From the NCBI GenBank assembly GCA_026260175.1, contig JAKCWW010000061.1:154151-189440 (forward strand): DNA of 35,290 nt. Direction: 5' to 3'. Position 1 is the stretch's first letter. The number at the start of each line of letters is the position of its first letter. A program made the position numbers and the translations under genes. Source of the stretch: Reticulitermes lucifugus (Eukaryota; Arthropoda; Insecta; Blattodea; Rhinotermitidae). Shown one piece after another: positions 23,035-32,315 of the stretch. The notes under the pieces were generated by a model. The model had not been told where the DNA came from, searched no databases, and saw only the letters and a program-made list of their open reading frames with translations.

Positions 23035-23625
23035 GTTTATACATTCCTACTCATAGTCATTTGGCGTTCTCGGGAAGAGTTAGTCTGAGCCATCATGCAC
23101 TGTTATTGGTGGAGTGGTTTTGGGGAACGGAAACCAAGTGAAACAATTCAGTGTCAGCTAGCAAGTGGCTTTTGGGCCAGATGCGGCGTGAGTTTCGCTG
23201 ATTTAGACCCCTTTGGCACAGCCCCTATGCCTGCTTGTTTGAGATCTTAATTTATGTAAATGATTTGAATTGGTTCCTTCCATTTCATTTGGCCTGGCTG
23301 ACTAAGGATGATGCAGTGGCGTGGCTCACTGGGCTTGAACAATATATTTGTTTCGGTGCGGTGGACACAACTACTAGTAGGGAAAGCGCATTGTGTTATG
23401 TGCAGAAGAGAGTTAACAGTTGTAGCAGGGACCACGCAGCTTCGATGTCTGTCGATGTATTTTCGTTATCTGTATCATTTACATCTTACGACGTCCCGAG
23501 AGACAATAAATGGAACGTGACAAAAAGAGGACTCTTCCTTTATGACAAATGGAATTCTAACAGGCCACATTTTCTCATTTTGCCTAGTCGACTGTGTTTG
23601 TATCGTGGTTTTGTGTAGACTTTTT
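23035..23625. other. No recognisable feature
   Basis: A 127-codon open frame at 23235-23618 (plus) overlaps shorter frames on both strands and shows no domain I know. It is probably chance. Confidence 0.45.
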
Positions 23626-23880
23626 TTATTGAAGGCCCCAGCAGCAGAAGCAACGGACGCACCGCAGCCTTGAGGCTTATTGTGCAACCCTGTGATAAAG
23701 ATGATGACGTTTTTTCGGCTTTTCCATTTTAATGGAGTACCGGTGGAATGAAATTGACAGGGGAAGACCGAGTACTCTGAGAAAAACTTATCCCAGTGCC
23801 ACTTTGTCCACCACAAATCCCACTGGCCCGACCCGGCATCGAACCGCAACTAACCGCCTGAGCCATGACGTGGCCTTTAC
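23626..23880 (-). mobile_element. tRNA-derived SINE, family 2 (reverse)
   Basis: On the minus strand the head has TGGCTCAGGCGG (A-box-like, 23865-23854) and GGTTCGATGCC (B-box-like, 23845-23835) only 8 nt apart, so the anticodon-arm region is deleted. The body in the minus frame reads KWHWDKFFSEYSVFPCQFHS and later FITGLHNKPQGCGASVASAA. I recognise this as a repeat-borne peptide that recurs in blattodean predicted proteins. The 124-codon minus frame (23849-23475) is therefore repeat-derived. Target duplications were not identified. Confidence 0.7.
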
Positions 23881-23944
23881 GTAGACGTACATGTAATTCA
23901 GTGGAGGCTTCTGCCTAATTTACGGCGCTCTTAGTATTTGACGC

Positions 23945-24062
23945 TGTTTAGGCGCTGGCGCCTTATTCGTGAATGATGAGTTGGAGAGGATTGGGGAAGA
24001 AGCGGTTGTGGTATAATTGAGGTACTTTCTGGGGGGACTGAGGTAAACTACGAAAATCGTAA
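23945..24062 (+). repeat. Dispersed repeat family R1, copy B
   Basis: AATGATGAGTTGGA at 23972-23985 matches copy A exactly. It is followed by GGGGAAGAAGCGGTTGTGG, TAATTGAGGTACTTTC, GGACTGAGGTAAAC (24035-24048) and ACGAAAA. About 20 bp of the body present in copy A is missing between ACTTTC and GGGGGG. Closest by eye to the copy at 14.9 kb. Confidence 0.55.
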
Positions 24063-24803
24063 GAGTTGTTGGTATATAGCACTGTTATCATAGGGTGTTT
24101 GACAGGTGTAGGTTTTCGAGGGGAGATAAAAGGAGCAAATGTAAGGATTAAACAGAAACCCAGAGTGTAAGATACTGCATTGCTGTAGTGCAAGTACGAG
24201 TATGTAGAAACACGGTTACTGAATATTTGGGCACAGTATTATGCAAATTAAGGTAAGGTGGGGCCCCATGTAGCTGCATAGATTGCTACAGCGTTAAACC
24301 GGCCCTGATGATAATGACTCTTCGACTTCCATAAAAGGTGGAAAAGGGCTCGGCTGCATGAAGTCGATTACTTTTTTCTGTTTATGATAAGATGTAATCT
24401 GAGCAAACTACTGCTTATAGTATCAGTAACAATTTATTTTTATATTAGTTACTACTACGTACACTGCGTATATCGACTGTTGTTGGGCACAAATTTGCGT
24501 TTACTACACTCATTTATTTATTTTTATGACATCAGTCATCAGTTTATTAAATTTAGTTTCAGACTTTTTATAGCGTCGCAACATGGGATAGTGTAAGCAT
24601 TCTAGCTACATTAACTCGTACTCTTTGTCTTGCCATAAATGTTGTTTTGTACTTGAAAGATATCCAGAATAAGAGTCCGTGACTACCAACATGGCAGTTT
24701 TCCTTCGTAACTAGAAGTGGAGGTTGTGTGGCACAAAAATCTTTTATTATTATTTATATATAATATAAAAATTATAAACATTATAGTAGATAATTTGTAT
24801 AAT
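24063..24803. other. No recognisable feature; AT-rich tract
   Basis: An AT-rich low-complexity tract lies at about 24740-24803, just before a SINE insertion. Nothing else was seen. Confidence 0.5.
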
Positions 24804-25122
24804 CATTATATCTGTATAAAGGTAAAGGTAAAATTCACCCTAGAACAGGCCATGAAGGCCCAGAGTGGGGAGTAGAGGTAAAGCTCTACTCTTTCCTTAA
24901 CCTCGGCGCTCGATTGGGGTGGGTGGTCCACGCCACGCCCCGTCCGCTTTACCCCCGGAAATGACCCGGTACCCATTGTACAGGAGGCTGGGTTGGCCCC
25001 AGGGCCGATCTGAACGGGTGCTGAAAATCTCGCCCCCAACGGGATTCGATCCCCGGACCGTCCATCTCGTAGCGAGTCGCTATACCGACTGTGCTTACCC
25101 GGCCCACCATTATATCTATATA
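24804..25122 (-). mobile_element. tRNA-derived SINE, family 3 (reverse), with 15-bp target duplication
   Basis: The element body spans 24819-25107. On the minus strand the head carries GTCGGTATAGCGACTCGC (25089-25072) and a B box GGATCGAATCC (25052-25042), the internal polymerase III promoter layout. The minus-strand tail ends in the repeated CTTTACC phrase (plus GGTAAAGGTAAA, 24821-24832). CATTATATCTGTATA (24804-24818) and CATTATATCTATATA (25108-25122) match at 14 of 15 positions and are the target-site duplication. The minus frame through it (MGTGSFPGVKR, SSAEVKERVELYLYSP) recurs as a spurious protein in many insect assemblies, from memory. The readable duplication suggests it is younger than the other SINEs here. 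Confidence 0.92.
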
Positions 25123-25745
25123 TTAATAATAAAAGCTTGTCTTGCAACATAACCAGCACGTCTTATTTAAGTATGCCATAGCACAACGGGATGCAAACAT
25201 AAAGTCTCTCTTCCATTAGATATCTGGCATCAGATATGCATTAGTAAGCAGATGCACGTACTAATGAGCGTATTCTCTGCATGAATTAAAATTAGTGGCA
25301 CTGATGCAACGTGTGCAATAAACGTAGGTTATTGTAAATATCTGAACACTTTTGATGTCTAGTTAGTAATTTTCGCACCACTGGTTGCAGTACGGTGAAC
25401 AATGTTTAGTTTGAGATCTTTGAGATTCTCACAGCGGTACTGAGGAGGATTACACTCGTATGGTACGTTACATCTTTTAGATTTATCCGCGAAGATGGAG
25501 GCAACGTGCTGCTGTGAAACGCTGCTACCAAGATACAAATATGCATAGCATCATACACCAACTTTTGGACTATTCAGTGTACGAACTGCCTGTCAGTTTC
25601 CAACAAAATGATTCGCAATCTCAGATTTATAACTGAAATTAGGTGAAGTTATGGCCTGCTGTGACTCTATCGAATTTACCTTAATGTTACTGTAAACCCG
25701 TAAAGAATGTTCGACGTAACTGGCCAAAGTTTGAACAAGTTTGTT
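25123..25745. other. No recognisable feature
   Basis: AT-rich with short frames; nothing was recognised. Confidence 0.5.
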
Positions 25746-25960
25746 ATAAATATTATTTATTAAATTTCCCGTAAGTGGGTTCCTCTGACCACGGCATGGC
25801 GCGTCCTCACGTTACGAATGGAGGAGAAGTCCTCCAGATATGGAGGTTAGCTGCGAATATATAGAGTAAGCAATCGTGCACAACCGACAAGGGGTTGTGG
25901 TCCTGCTTGGGAGTTGGGCGAGGTACTAACAACTCACTGCAAAAACTTAACGTGTTAAGA
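25746..25960 (+). repeat. Probable LINE 5' region fragment
   Basis: Landmarks in order: TTTCCCGTAAGTGGGTTCC, TCTGACCACGGCATGGCG, GGAGGAGAAGTCCTCCAG, ATATGGAGGTTAGCTGCG, CCGACAAGGGGTTGTGGTCC and GTACTAACAACTCAC. I recall this ordered phrase set as a recurrent insect repeat that precedes LINE coding sequence, possibly the family seen at 1-215 and 4.6-5.7 kb. The identification rests on memory; the sequence itself shows no diagnostic domain. Confidence 0.4.
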
Positions 25961-28264
25961 AACAGTATACAAAACTTTTGAAATTATTAACTTTCAACAA
26001 TTTCAAATTGGAAATAATTTGTTTGTCACATGCTTACTTTACTCACTGAGCTTACGATAACATCCTTTCTGTTCGCGCCTCCTGAAAACGCTTCCCACAG
26101 CTACGTACGTATGCTGAATTTCTGTGTATTAATTTTGTTGTGTGCATTTTTAATGTCTCTAAACACATGAATACTTAGCGAAACACTTTCACCATTACCA
26201 GGATCTTGTATTTGAAAACTCTAAAACTTTCTATTATTATCATCAGCAGTTTAATATCCTGCTTCTAACTTTTTCGCAGCAGTGTAAAATAAAGAGAAGA
26301 AAAACGTAACTACATTAGATAGTGCATAAATAAATCCTTCTCAGAACTTTGTAACATGTACATAAATTCTGTCCATAATACTGCTAAAGGAAATACGAAT
26401 TTCTCTTTTCAAACACCTTCTCCGCTGGAGAACTTTTTAAAATTTTCTTGCAGTTTCTTTGGAAGCGGATTTCACTGTACGGCCGAGGAGCGATAAAATT
26501 ATGGATTTGTCATTTTCATCCAGAGGTCTGCTTTTGAAGAAAACATTGAAAGACATTCAGGAAACTGAATGCCGTCAAGGAAGATAGTTGTAACGATGAA
26601 TGTTCTCCCAAATAAGAATTACATTTCCATTAGTATGAAACCTGAGTATCGAAATTAGCTCTTGTGTTTAATTACGTATTTTAGTAGCTGTGTCTCAGAA
26701 AAGGTAGCTATTCTTAAAGCCTAGAGGTTTGTTGATGCACCACCACGTTTAACATTCAAAAATTTTACGTTCTGCCCACAGGAGTATTTATGTGTGCTGT
26801 ATGCATCTCAGAAGAAACGGCGATTATTTACCTATACATAATTAACTGATTGGTTTTTGTAACAGAGAAGGAGTGTGTTTACTGCGTGGTCTGAAATGAA
26901 TATTTAAATTTAATTCAAATTAGCCAGTCCTACTGTGTTGTCGATGAGCCTGTTGGCCTTGCGTCAGTTAACGAATATCTACCGTCCATAGGGTTATGCA
27001 ACATAACACTGTTCCCTTGCTCTTTCCGCACTATATGAACGATCCATCATTTTGGTTGCATGTTAAATTAACTGCTGCAGAAATCTTATCCACATGCAAG
27101 GGAAGAGGAACCTTCCTTCACATCCCCGCCATTTTATTTCGTGTCTAAGTGTTTTGCAGATAAAAGAAAATGTTCTTTAGCCGTCTGCTTGCCTGACTGA
27201 AGGGGCCGGAGATGCAATTTATCGTGGCTAAATAGAACACACCCACGTAGTCATTCATTCAGTCACTCTGTGCTGGAGTGGAGAGCACCAGGAAACCGCC
27301 GAGCGTCTGGCAATAAACACCGCACAATGTTGTCATCTCTGATACTGACTGCACACGAACCACAAGCCATTGTCCGTGAGCGAGGAAATAAATATTCATG
27401 AAGGTCTCCCATTTCGCGTCTCTTAACAGCCCTTCCCGAGCTGAGAGCAGAGTAGGAGTATTGTTTAAGAAAATTGATTAATTTTAGGCCAGCACGGTGT
27501 AGCTAGTTTGGTGCCTGAAGGGGTGGTTGAACTGAACTCGAAACGTTAGCCATCTGCTGTATATCTTTCTCTTGACATTGTACACCCATTACAGTGCGCA
27601 AGATGATGTGTTTTGTGTGTATTGTAATCCCTGTCTGCTTTTGTCAGTCTCTGAATGCTCGTCTGACAAAGCCCTTCTCATTGGTCAAGATTATTATTAA
27701 AGCTTGCGGCCCGATAACGAGGTATTTCATGCTTCATGACATGTTGGTAACGTACGTACCTAATTGGGCCACGTCTTATTTAACGACACGTGTTTACAGT
27801 TGTGAAGCTGTGGCATGTGTTTGTGAAAGCAAGGCGGTTGGGAAACGCCAATTATGAGAGTTGAAACACTGCTGTACACCAACGGAACATTCGGTGCAGA
27901 ACGTCTGTGTTTACTTTAAAAATACGCATGCGTCTTCCACTTCGGTAAGATATTTACAGCTTTTAACATAAACAGTTAAATGTCCGAACACCGAAATCCA
28001 CCCAATGATTTTAAACTTTAAGTTCATTATCCTCTCATCCACCCCTAGGTCTTTCAACCTGCTTCTTTCCTTCACATATTCCGATTAAAAACTACAAATG
28101 CATTTATAATCTCATGCCTGCTGAATGGCCAACCGTCTCATACACATTTATTTAATAACGCTGATAGTAGTTGGTGAAGAGTACAAATTATGAAGCTCAT
28201 TATGCAGTTTTTTCGTCCTCCTGTTAGTTTCTCTCTCTTACATCCAGAAATTCAGTAAGCAAGA
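25961..28264. other. No recognisable gene
   Basis: Short frames only, the longest 87 codons at 27594-27857 (plus), without a domain. The stretch 27190-27450 is less AT-rich than its surroundings and has no repeat signature I know. It is the most plausible place in this interval for an unannotated exon or regulatory block, but I have no direct support. A hammerhead-like motif at 27515 is listed separately. Confidence 0.4.
27515..27544 (+). other. Hammerhead-core-like motif 3 (degenerate)
   Basis: CTGAAGG (27515-27521) and GAAAC (27540-27544) are 18 nt apart, preceded by GC and followed by GTT. The first box deviates from CTGANGA at its last base, so a working core is unlikely. It is listed because spacing and flanks match the motifs near 6.3 and 23.0 kb. 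Confidence 0.25.
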
Positions 28265-28476
28265 CAACTGACTGTCCAAGAAAGTTGGCTACAGCGGTAG
28301 CGCTTCGGGCTGTACTTGTTTCGAATCTCGACAGAAACACCGGATAACATGATAGGTTTCTCGTGGTACTCCTCGACAGCTTCCTTCCTCATCTTTCCCA
28401 AATCACTCACTATTCATCCTGTCTATGCTATATATCCGTTAAATTGACCATAAAATAAAAATAGACAGTCAACTGA
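28265..28476 (+). mobile_element. tRNA-derived SINE, family 4, decayed
   Basis: TGGCTACAGCGG (28286-28297) resembles an A box, and GTTTCGAATCT (28318-28328) is a B box with the core TCGAATC. The body continues with GGTTTCTCGTGGTACTCC and GACAGCTTCCTTCCTC and ends in an A-rich tail (CATAAAATAAAAATAG). CAACTGA at 28265-28271 and 28470-28476 may be what remains of a target duplication. The acceptor stem does not close, which argues against a tRNA gene. Confidence 0.6.
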
Positions 28477-30974
28477 TAGGCGTTTGTAATGTCCGAAAAA
28501 TTGTCTGATATTTGGTAGCATTGACTGTTAGAGCATTATATCGTAGGTAAAACCAAGCGGCCGCAGTGTAAATTAGTTTACGTGACGTCAAAATTAGTAA
28601 TTACCAAACTGGGTAAATATTTTAGATAATTTAATTTTGGAAGTTTAATAAAAGTGCTACGTGTTGTAATTTACACAAACACGCATGGTGAATACACAGA
28701 TAAACTGAATGCACCTGGTGTATATTTTATCTACACGTGACATATGTCAAAGTGGATGAAGCGCAATGTTAAACAGCGGTCCCTGGTGTAAGAACGTCTT
28801 GTGCCAGAACGTGATGATAGCTGATATTTTAGTGTTTTTTATAGTAGTGATATACAACAGCGTACTAGACATATAGAAGTGCTGATTTATTAAAATTCAA
28901 ACTTGTAATCCGAGCAAATTAATTTGCCGTTTTTTGTGGTACAAAACAATGCAGTTGGGAAAATCCACCGGAACTCCAAAAATAAAAGTAGTGAACTCGT
29001 GGCTGCTTCGTGTCTGTATGCCGTTCGCAAGTTGTGACTTCGCTGATTACGAACTGATTGTGATCAATCTTTATATGCGTCGTTTCTTAACTATGTAATA
29101 TTAACCTTTCGTCTTCAGATATTTTTGGAAATATCTTGTATTGGGTAATTTTACGTTTCAAAACAGTAAATTTATTTCATTCAAATATTGCCGCTTTAAA
29201 TGAGTTAAATACTTCACGTTGGTCCTAACCTACATTTTCTTCACCCTACGTTTGTTTCGAGAAAATAGCGACACTTAACGGATTTTCCTGCACTTAGTCC
29301 TGTTTTCCATTAGGAAACAACACGCTGCGTATCACTTGCATGTATCATCACGTTCAGATATATAGTTCTGTTGTAATGGAACTTTGGTGCAAGAAATCTC
29401 TCCTTGCTACACGTTTTACTGGTCACCAGACACATAGCGTTGCATAAACAAAGTTAAGTGAGAAATGATGTTCCTTCAGTAATTACATTTTATGATGTGC
29501 GTGCGAAGAACTTAGACCATTGTTTAGTAGAAAGCTCTTCTGAGTTTGCTTTTATGAAAAACGGTTTTGTGTTAATTAATTTGGCGAATGGAGACGCGCA
29601 AGGTGACGCCATGTTGGGGCCAGTAGAAATATTCGGAAACGTTACGCAGTATAATAGCACCAGTTAGGTTTCGTATCGATGTTTAACATAGGCCCGGTTT
29701 GGGCAGCTTTTAAATTGAACTTTTCCGGGACTTTTCTCGGTATGAACACCTGATTTACGCAGCTTCCATTACAGGTGTGATAAGACAAGTTTGTTCAATT
29801 AAGCAACGTTATAAAATTGTTAAAAAAGTGGTGAATTTAAGTAATAATTCTGATTTTTTTATTAAGAACCTGGCAGATTTGTAGCTGATTGATACAGTAG
29901 TGTAGTCCATTTCTGTTATTTTGTGGTTGATTCTGACCTGCGCAAGAGGGAAGGACAAACAAGAGGAAGTGGGAAGTGGCAAGACAGCGATCGCAGATAA
30001 TTCTGGGCCTTACTTACTGTCACATATATTTATTGTTATCACACATGTTCTTTAGTTCTGCGCTGCTAGATTCCGGACTGGTTTATATCTCTCCTACCTT
30101 GAATGTGAAAAAAAGGGTATCGTGGTTTTACTTCATATAGGCGGCACATAAACACCGTACGTTCTTACACTCGCGAGTAGTTTCCTGCGCATCTAAATCC
30201 TAGTGGTCCCGGTAAAATAATTTGACTGTATCTCAGCTTACAGTTCTTGCCCTTAATTACTTAAAGATAGCATTCTTAAACCGACGAAGATATAGGTTGC
30301 AATTGCTCCACATATCTTCGCCTCATGTAATTCTCAGGAAGCAAGAAGTGTTGAGACGGACGACTGCTTTCGGTTTATCTCACCGCATTGGAGTTTCGCT
30401 CTCATTTCTCCGCCTATAATGGATTCTTGGCCACTGTACCATGAGTAATATTTCACTATCTACCACTTACAGTATTCGGAATGCGGATGAGATGCAATAC
30501 ACCCACTGAAGTGTTTTGCCTCAAGGAGAGGTACAAATATGTTTTCTCTTGTTTGCATAAACATTGTCAGTGTTTAGCTTTAACCGTCCAAACAACAGAA
30601 AGTGATTGCCTAAACTCCCATTCATCGCAAATATTGGGACCATTGCCAGGAGCAGTAAAGTGAGACACACTTGGAGAGAGATTCCACAAATTTATATGCT
30701 GCAGTCTCTAAAGGGCTCTAGAGAAACTGGAAACTGAGAATGTGGAAGGTTGATGGTTATAAATATTTAATCTACAAATCTTATATGTATTGGTGTCCAC
30801 GTGTTGTTGCCTTATTTTGTGGAAGCGTCTGTCGTCAGAAGCACTTATTTTTGTTGTGCCTTCTGGGGTTCGGAAGGATTATGCATTATATGTTTTAATA
30901 CCCGTGGTATTATTATTTTGGCCCTGTATGTGAAATTTGTATGTTGCAAAAGGCAGAAATGTAATTTTTCAGTT
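28477..30974. other. No recognisable gene; small hairpin at 30285-30320
   Basis: CGAAGATAT (30285-30293) and ATATCTTCG (30312-30320) form a 9-bp inverted repeat with an 18-base loop. Short frames only; no gene or repeat family was recognised. Confidence 0.45.
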
Positions 30975-30986
30975 TCCTTAAAAGAT

Positions 30987-31086
30987 AAATTAAATAAACC
31001 AACAAATGCACTATTTTGACCACTTTAATGTAGCCTTGTCCACATTAAAGTGGTCAAAATAGTGCATTTGTTGGTTTATTTAATTT
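30987..31086. repeat. Perfect 45-bp inverted repeat with 10-base loop
   Basis: The arms 30987-31031 and 31042-31086 are exact reverse complements over 45 bp, with loop AGCCTTGTCC. The left arm is an inverted copy of the start of the terminal repeat that follows. A transcript would fold into a very stable hairpin. Perfect arms imply a recent origin or gene conversion. Confidence 0.98.
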
Positions 31087-31120
31087 GATTAAAAAATGCA
31101 CGGTGATAACAATGTGAAAT
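31042..31120 (+). repeat. Terminal direct repeat (pseudo-LTR), upstream copy
   Basis: 79 bp identical to the downstream copy at 31279 except for one base (A at 31112, G at 31349). Within it GTGCATTT (31062-31069) and AAATGCAC can pair. It contains the ATG (31096) of the internal reading frame. Confidence 0.95.
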
Positions 31121-31299
31121 TTATAAATGCCCAACAGGCAAAAATAACATACCACCATCACAACATCAAGAAAAAACTACTAAAGACAAATGCTGCAATA
31201 TGGTTCAACAAAGTCTGCCGCAATGAGAACCTCCAACCAAAGTACATTCGACATCAAAATCAACATCCACAACAACCTACATTAAAGTGGTCAAAATAG
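31096..31299 (+). pseudogene. Truncated Penelope-like ORF start
   Basis: The frame opens with an ATG inside the upstream terminal repeat and runs MHGDNNVKFINAQQAKI, then basic KKKLLKTNAAIWFNKVC and RNENLQPKYI. After PKYI a shift to another frame gives DIKINIHNN, which fits the 'IKIN' continuation I remember from related proteins, so a two-base lesion near 31250 is likely. The last residues (TLKWSK) come from the downstream terminal repeat, where the frame ends by chance. Only about 60 residues ahead of the reverse transcriptase remain, so no enzyme activity is encoded. Assignment to Penelope-like elements is tentative. Confidence 0.5.
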
Positions 31300-31357
31300 T
31301 GCATTTGTTGGTTTATTTAATTTGATTAAAAAATGCACGGTGATAACAGTGTGAAAT
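31279..31357 (+). repeat. Terminal direct repeat (pseudo-LTR), downstream copy
   Basis: Second copy of the 79-bp repeat at a 237-bp offset, with one mismatch. Its last base overlaps the start of the right target duplication. Confidence 0.95.
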
Positions 31358-31403
31358 CCTTAAAAGATACGTAATAAAGTATTTGTTTTTGAAGTATAGG
31401 CCT

Positions 31404-31484
31404 ATCATACTATATATATATATATATCATACTATAATATATATATATATCATACTATAATATATATATATATATCATACTATA
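31404..31484. repeat. AT-rich minisatellite
   Basis: Four units beginning ATCATACTATA at 31404, 31426, 31449 and 31474, separated by TA runs of varying length (periods 22, 23 and 25 bp). Likely length-polymorphic. Confidence 0.9.
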
Positions 31485-32144
31485 AACGTTGTGTGTTGTT
31501 TGTAATATTTCTACCTAAGAGCCTCATTCTATTGCCATGTTGGTATTGTTGATATACCCTTGACACAAAGATGGGGTTACCTGCAGAGACATGATATTCA
31601 CATTTCCATGGAATTTGATCAATGTCTCAGACATTAGCCACGTAACTGAAACAAGTGAAAAACAGACACTCTGAGACTGAACTGCAATTTTTTTCTTTTT
31701 TCTGTCGAACGCAGACATTGCTCATTCAACAAACGTCTTAAATTGCACATAATTAAGACCAAGAGATTGTCAGCAGCGACTCATTGTCATAACTGTAAAA
31801 TGTTATTTGCTCGTGTTACGGTACGCATTCCTCTGTCAAATTTGCCAGCTTCCATGTCACCTGTAGACAAACTCCTTCTGTGTAACAGTTCGTAGGAATA
31901 TAGTAATTTTATGAGCCACCTACCTTAATAGTCATTGAACTGCTATACTGATCACAGAGGGCCGATCGCAACATCCGTAAGCTCTGAAAGACTGATCATT
32001 CTCTATCGAATACGCGAATCGCGCAAGGTGTTACCGGCCTTCTTTTTTTTTAGTTTTGTTCCTTTCCTTCTTTCTTTCCTTCTCTCCTTCAACCTGTTCA
32101 GACAGGGGATTTGCACTCGATCGATTCCACGACCCAGGAGTTTC
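31485..32144. other. No recognisable gene; polypyrimidine tract
   Basis: A CT-rich tract at about 32037-32092 gives part of a 118-codon frame low-complexity content. Nothing else was recognised. Confidence 0.5.
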
Positions 32145-32315
32145 CTCAGTGGTTTATTTTACGACTCTGTCAGGACCTCAATGTGTATAGCATTGAATTG
32201 TACCGTGAATGATGAGTTTGGAAAGGATTTGGAAGGAAGCGGCCGAGGAATATTCGAGATAGAAATCCCGGTATTTGCGTGGATCGATTGAATAACACTT
32301 TCAAGAACCTCAGGT
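32145..32315 (+). repeat. Dispersed repeat family R1, copy C
   Basis: GGTTTATTTTACGACTCTG is followed by AATGATGAGTTTGGA (32208-32222), GGAAGGAAGCGGCCGAGG, ATCCCGGTATTTGCGTGGA and GATTGAATAACAC. Order and spacing match copies A and B, and this copy keeps the GAAGCGGCCG block best. It accounts for the second half of the 118-codon frame at 31935-32291. Confidence 0.6.

Larger units (their letters stand above)
30975..31369 (+). mobile_element. Miniature Penelope-like element (candidate), complete insertion
   Basis: A 13-bp perfect target duplication TCCTTAAAAGATA (30975-30987 and 31357-31369) bounds a 369-bp insertion. In order it holds an inverted copy of the first 45 bp of a terminal repeat, a 10-base loop, a 79-bp terminal repeat, 158 bp of internal sequence with the start of a reading frame, and the 79-bp repeat again. 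An inverted, truncated repeat ahead of direct 'pseudo-LTRs' and variable-length target duplications are known traits of Penelope-like retroelements. LTR retrotransposons make 4-6 bp duplications and lack the inverted head. The internal frame includes AAIWFNKVCRNENLQPKYI, which resembles what I remember of the segment before the reverse transcriptase in Penelope-like proteins. The reverse transcriptase and GIY-YIG endonuclease are absent. The insertion is certain; the family is probable. Confidence 0.7.

Noticed and set aside
23475..23849. 124-codon minus-strand frame
   Set aside because: Most of it lies in a tRNA-derived SINE whose peptide recurs in unrelated predicted proteins.
24806..25159. 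117-codon minus-strand frame
   Set aside because: It lies in and around a SINE bounded by a 15-bp target duplication, so it is a repeat-borne frame and not a gene.
31042..31120. Hammerhead ribozyme within the Penelope-like terminal repeat
   Set aside because: GGTGATAAC and GTGAAAT only loosely resemble the core, and CTGANGA is absent on both strands of the repeat.
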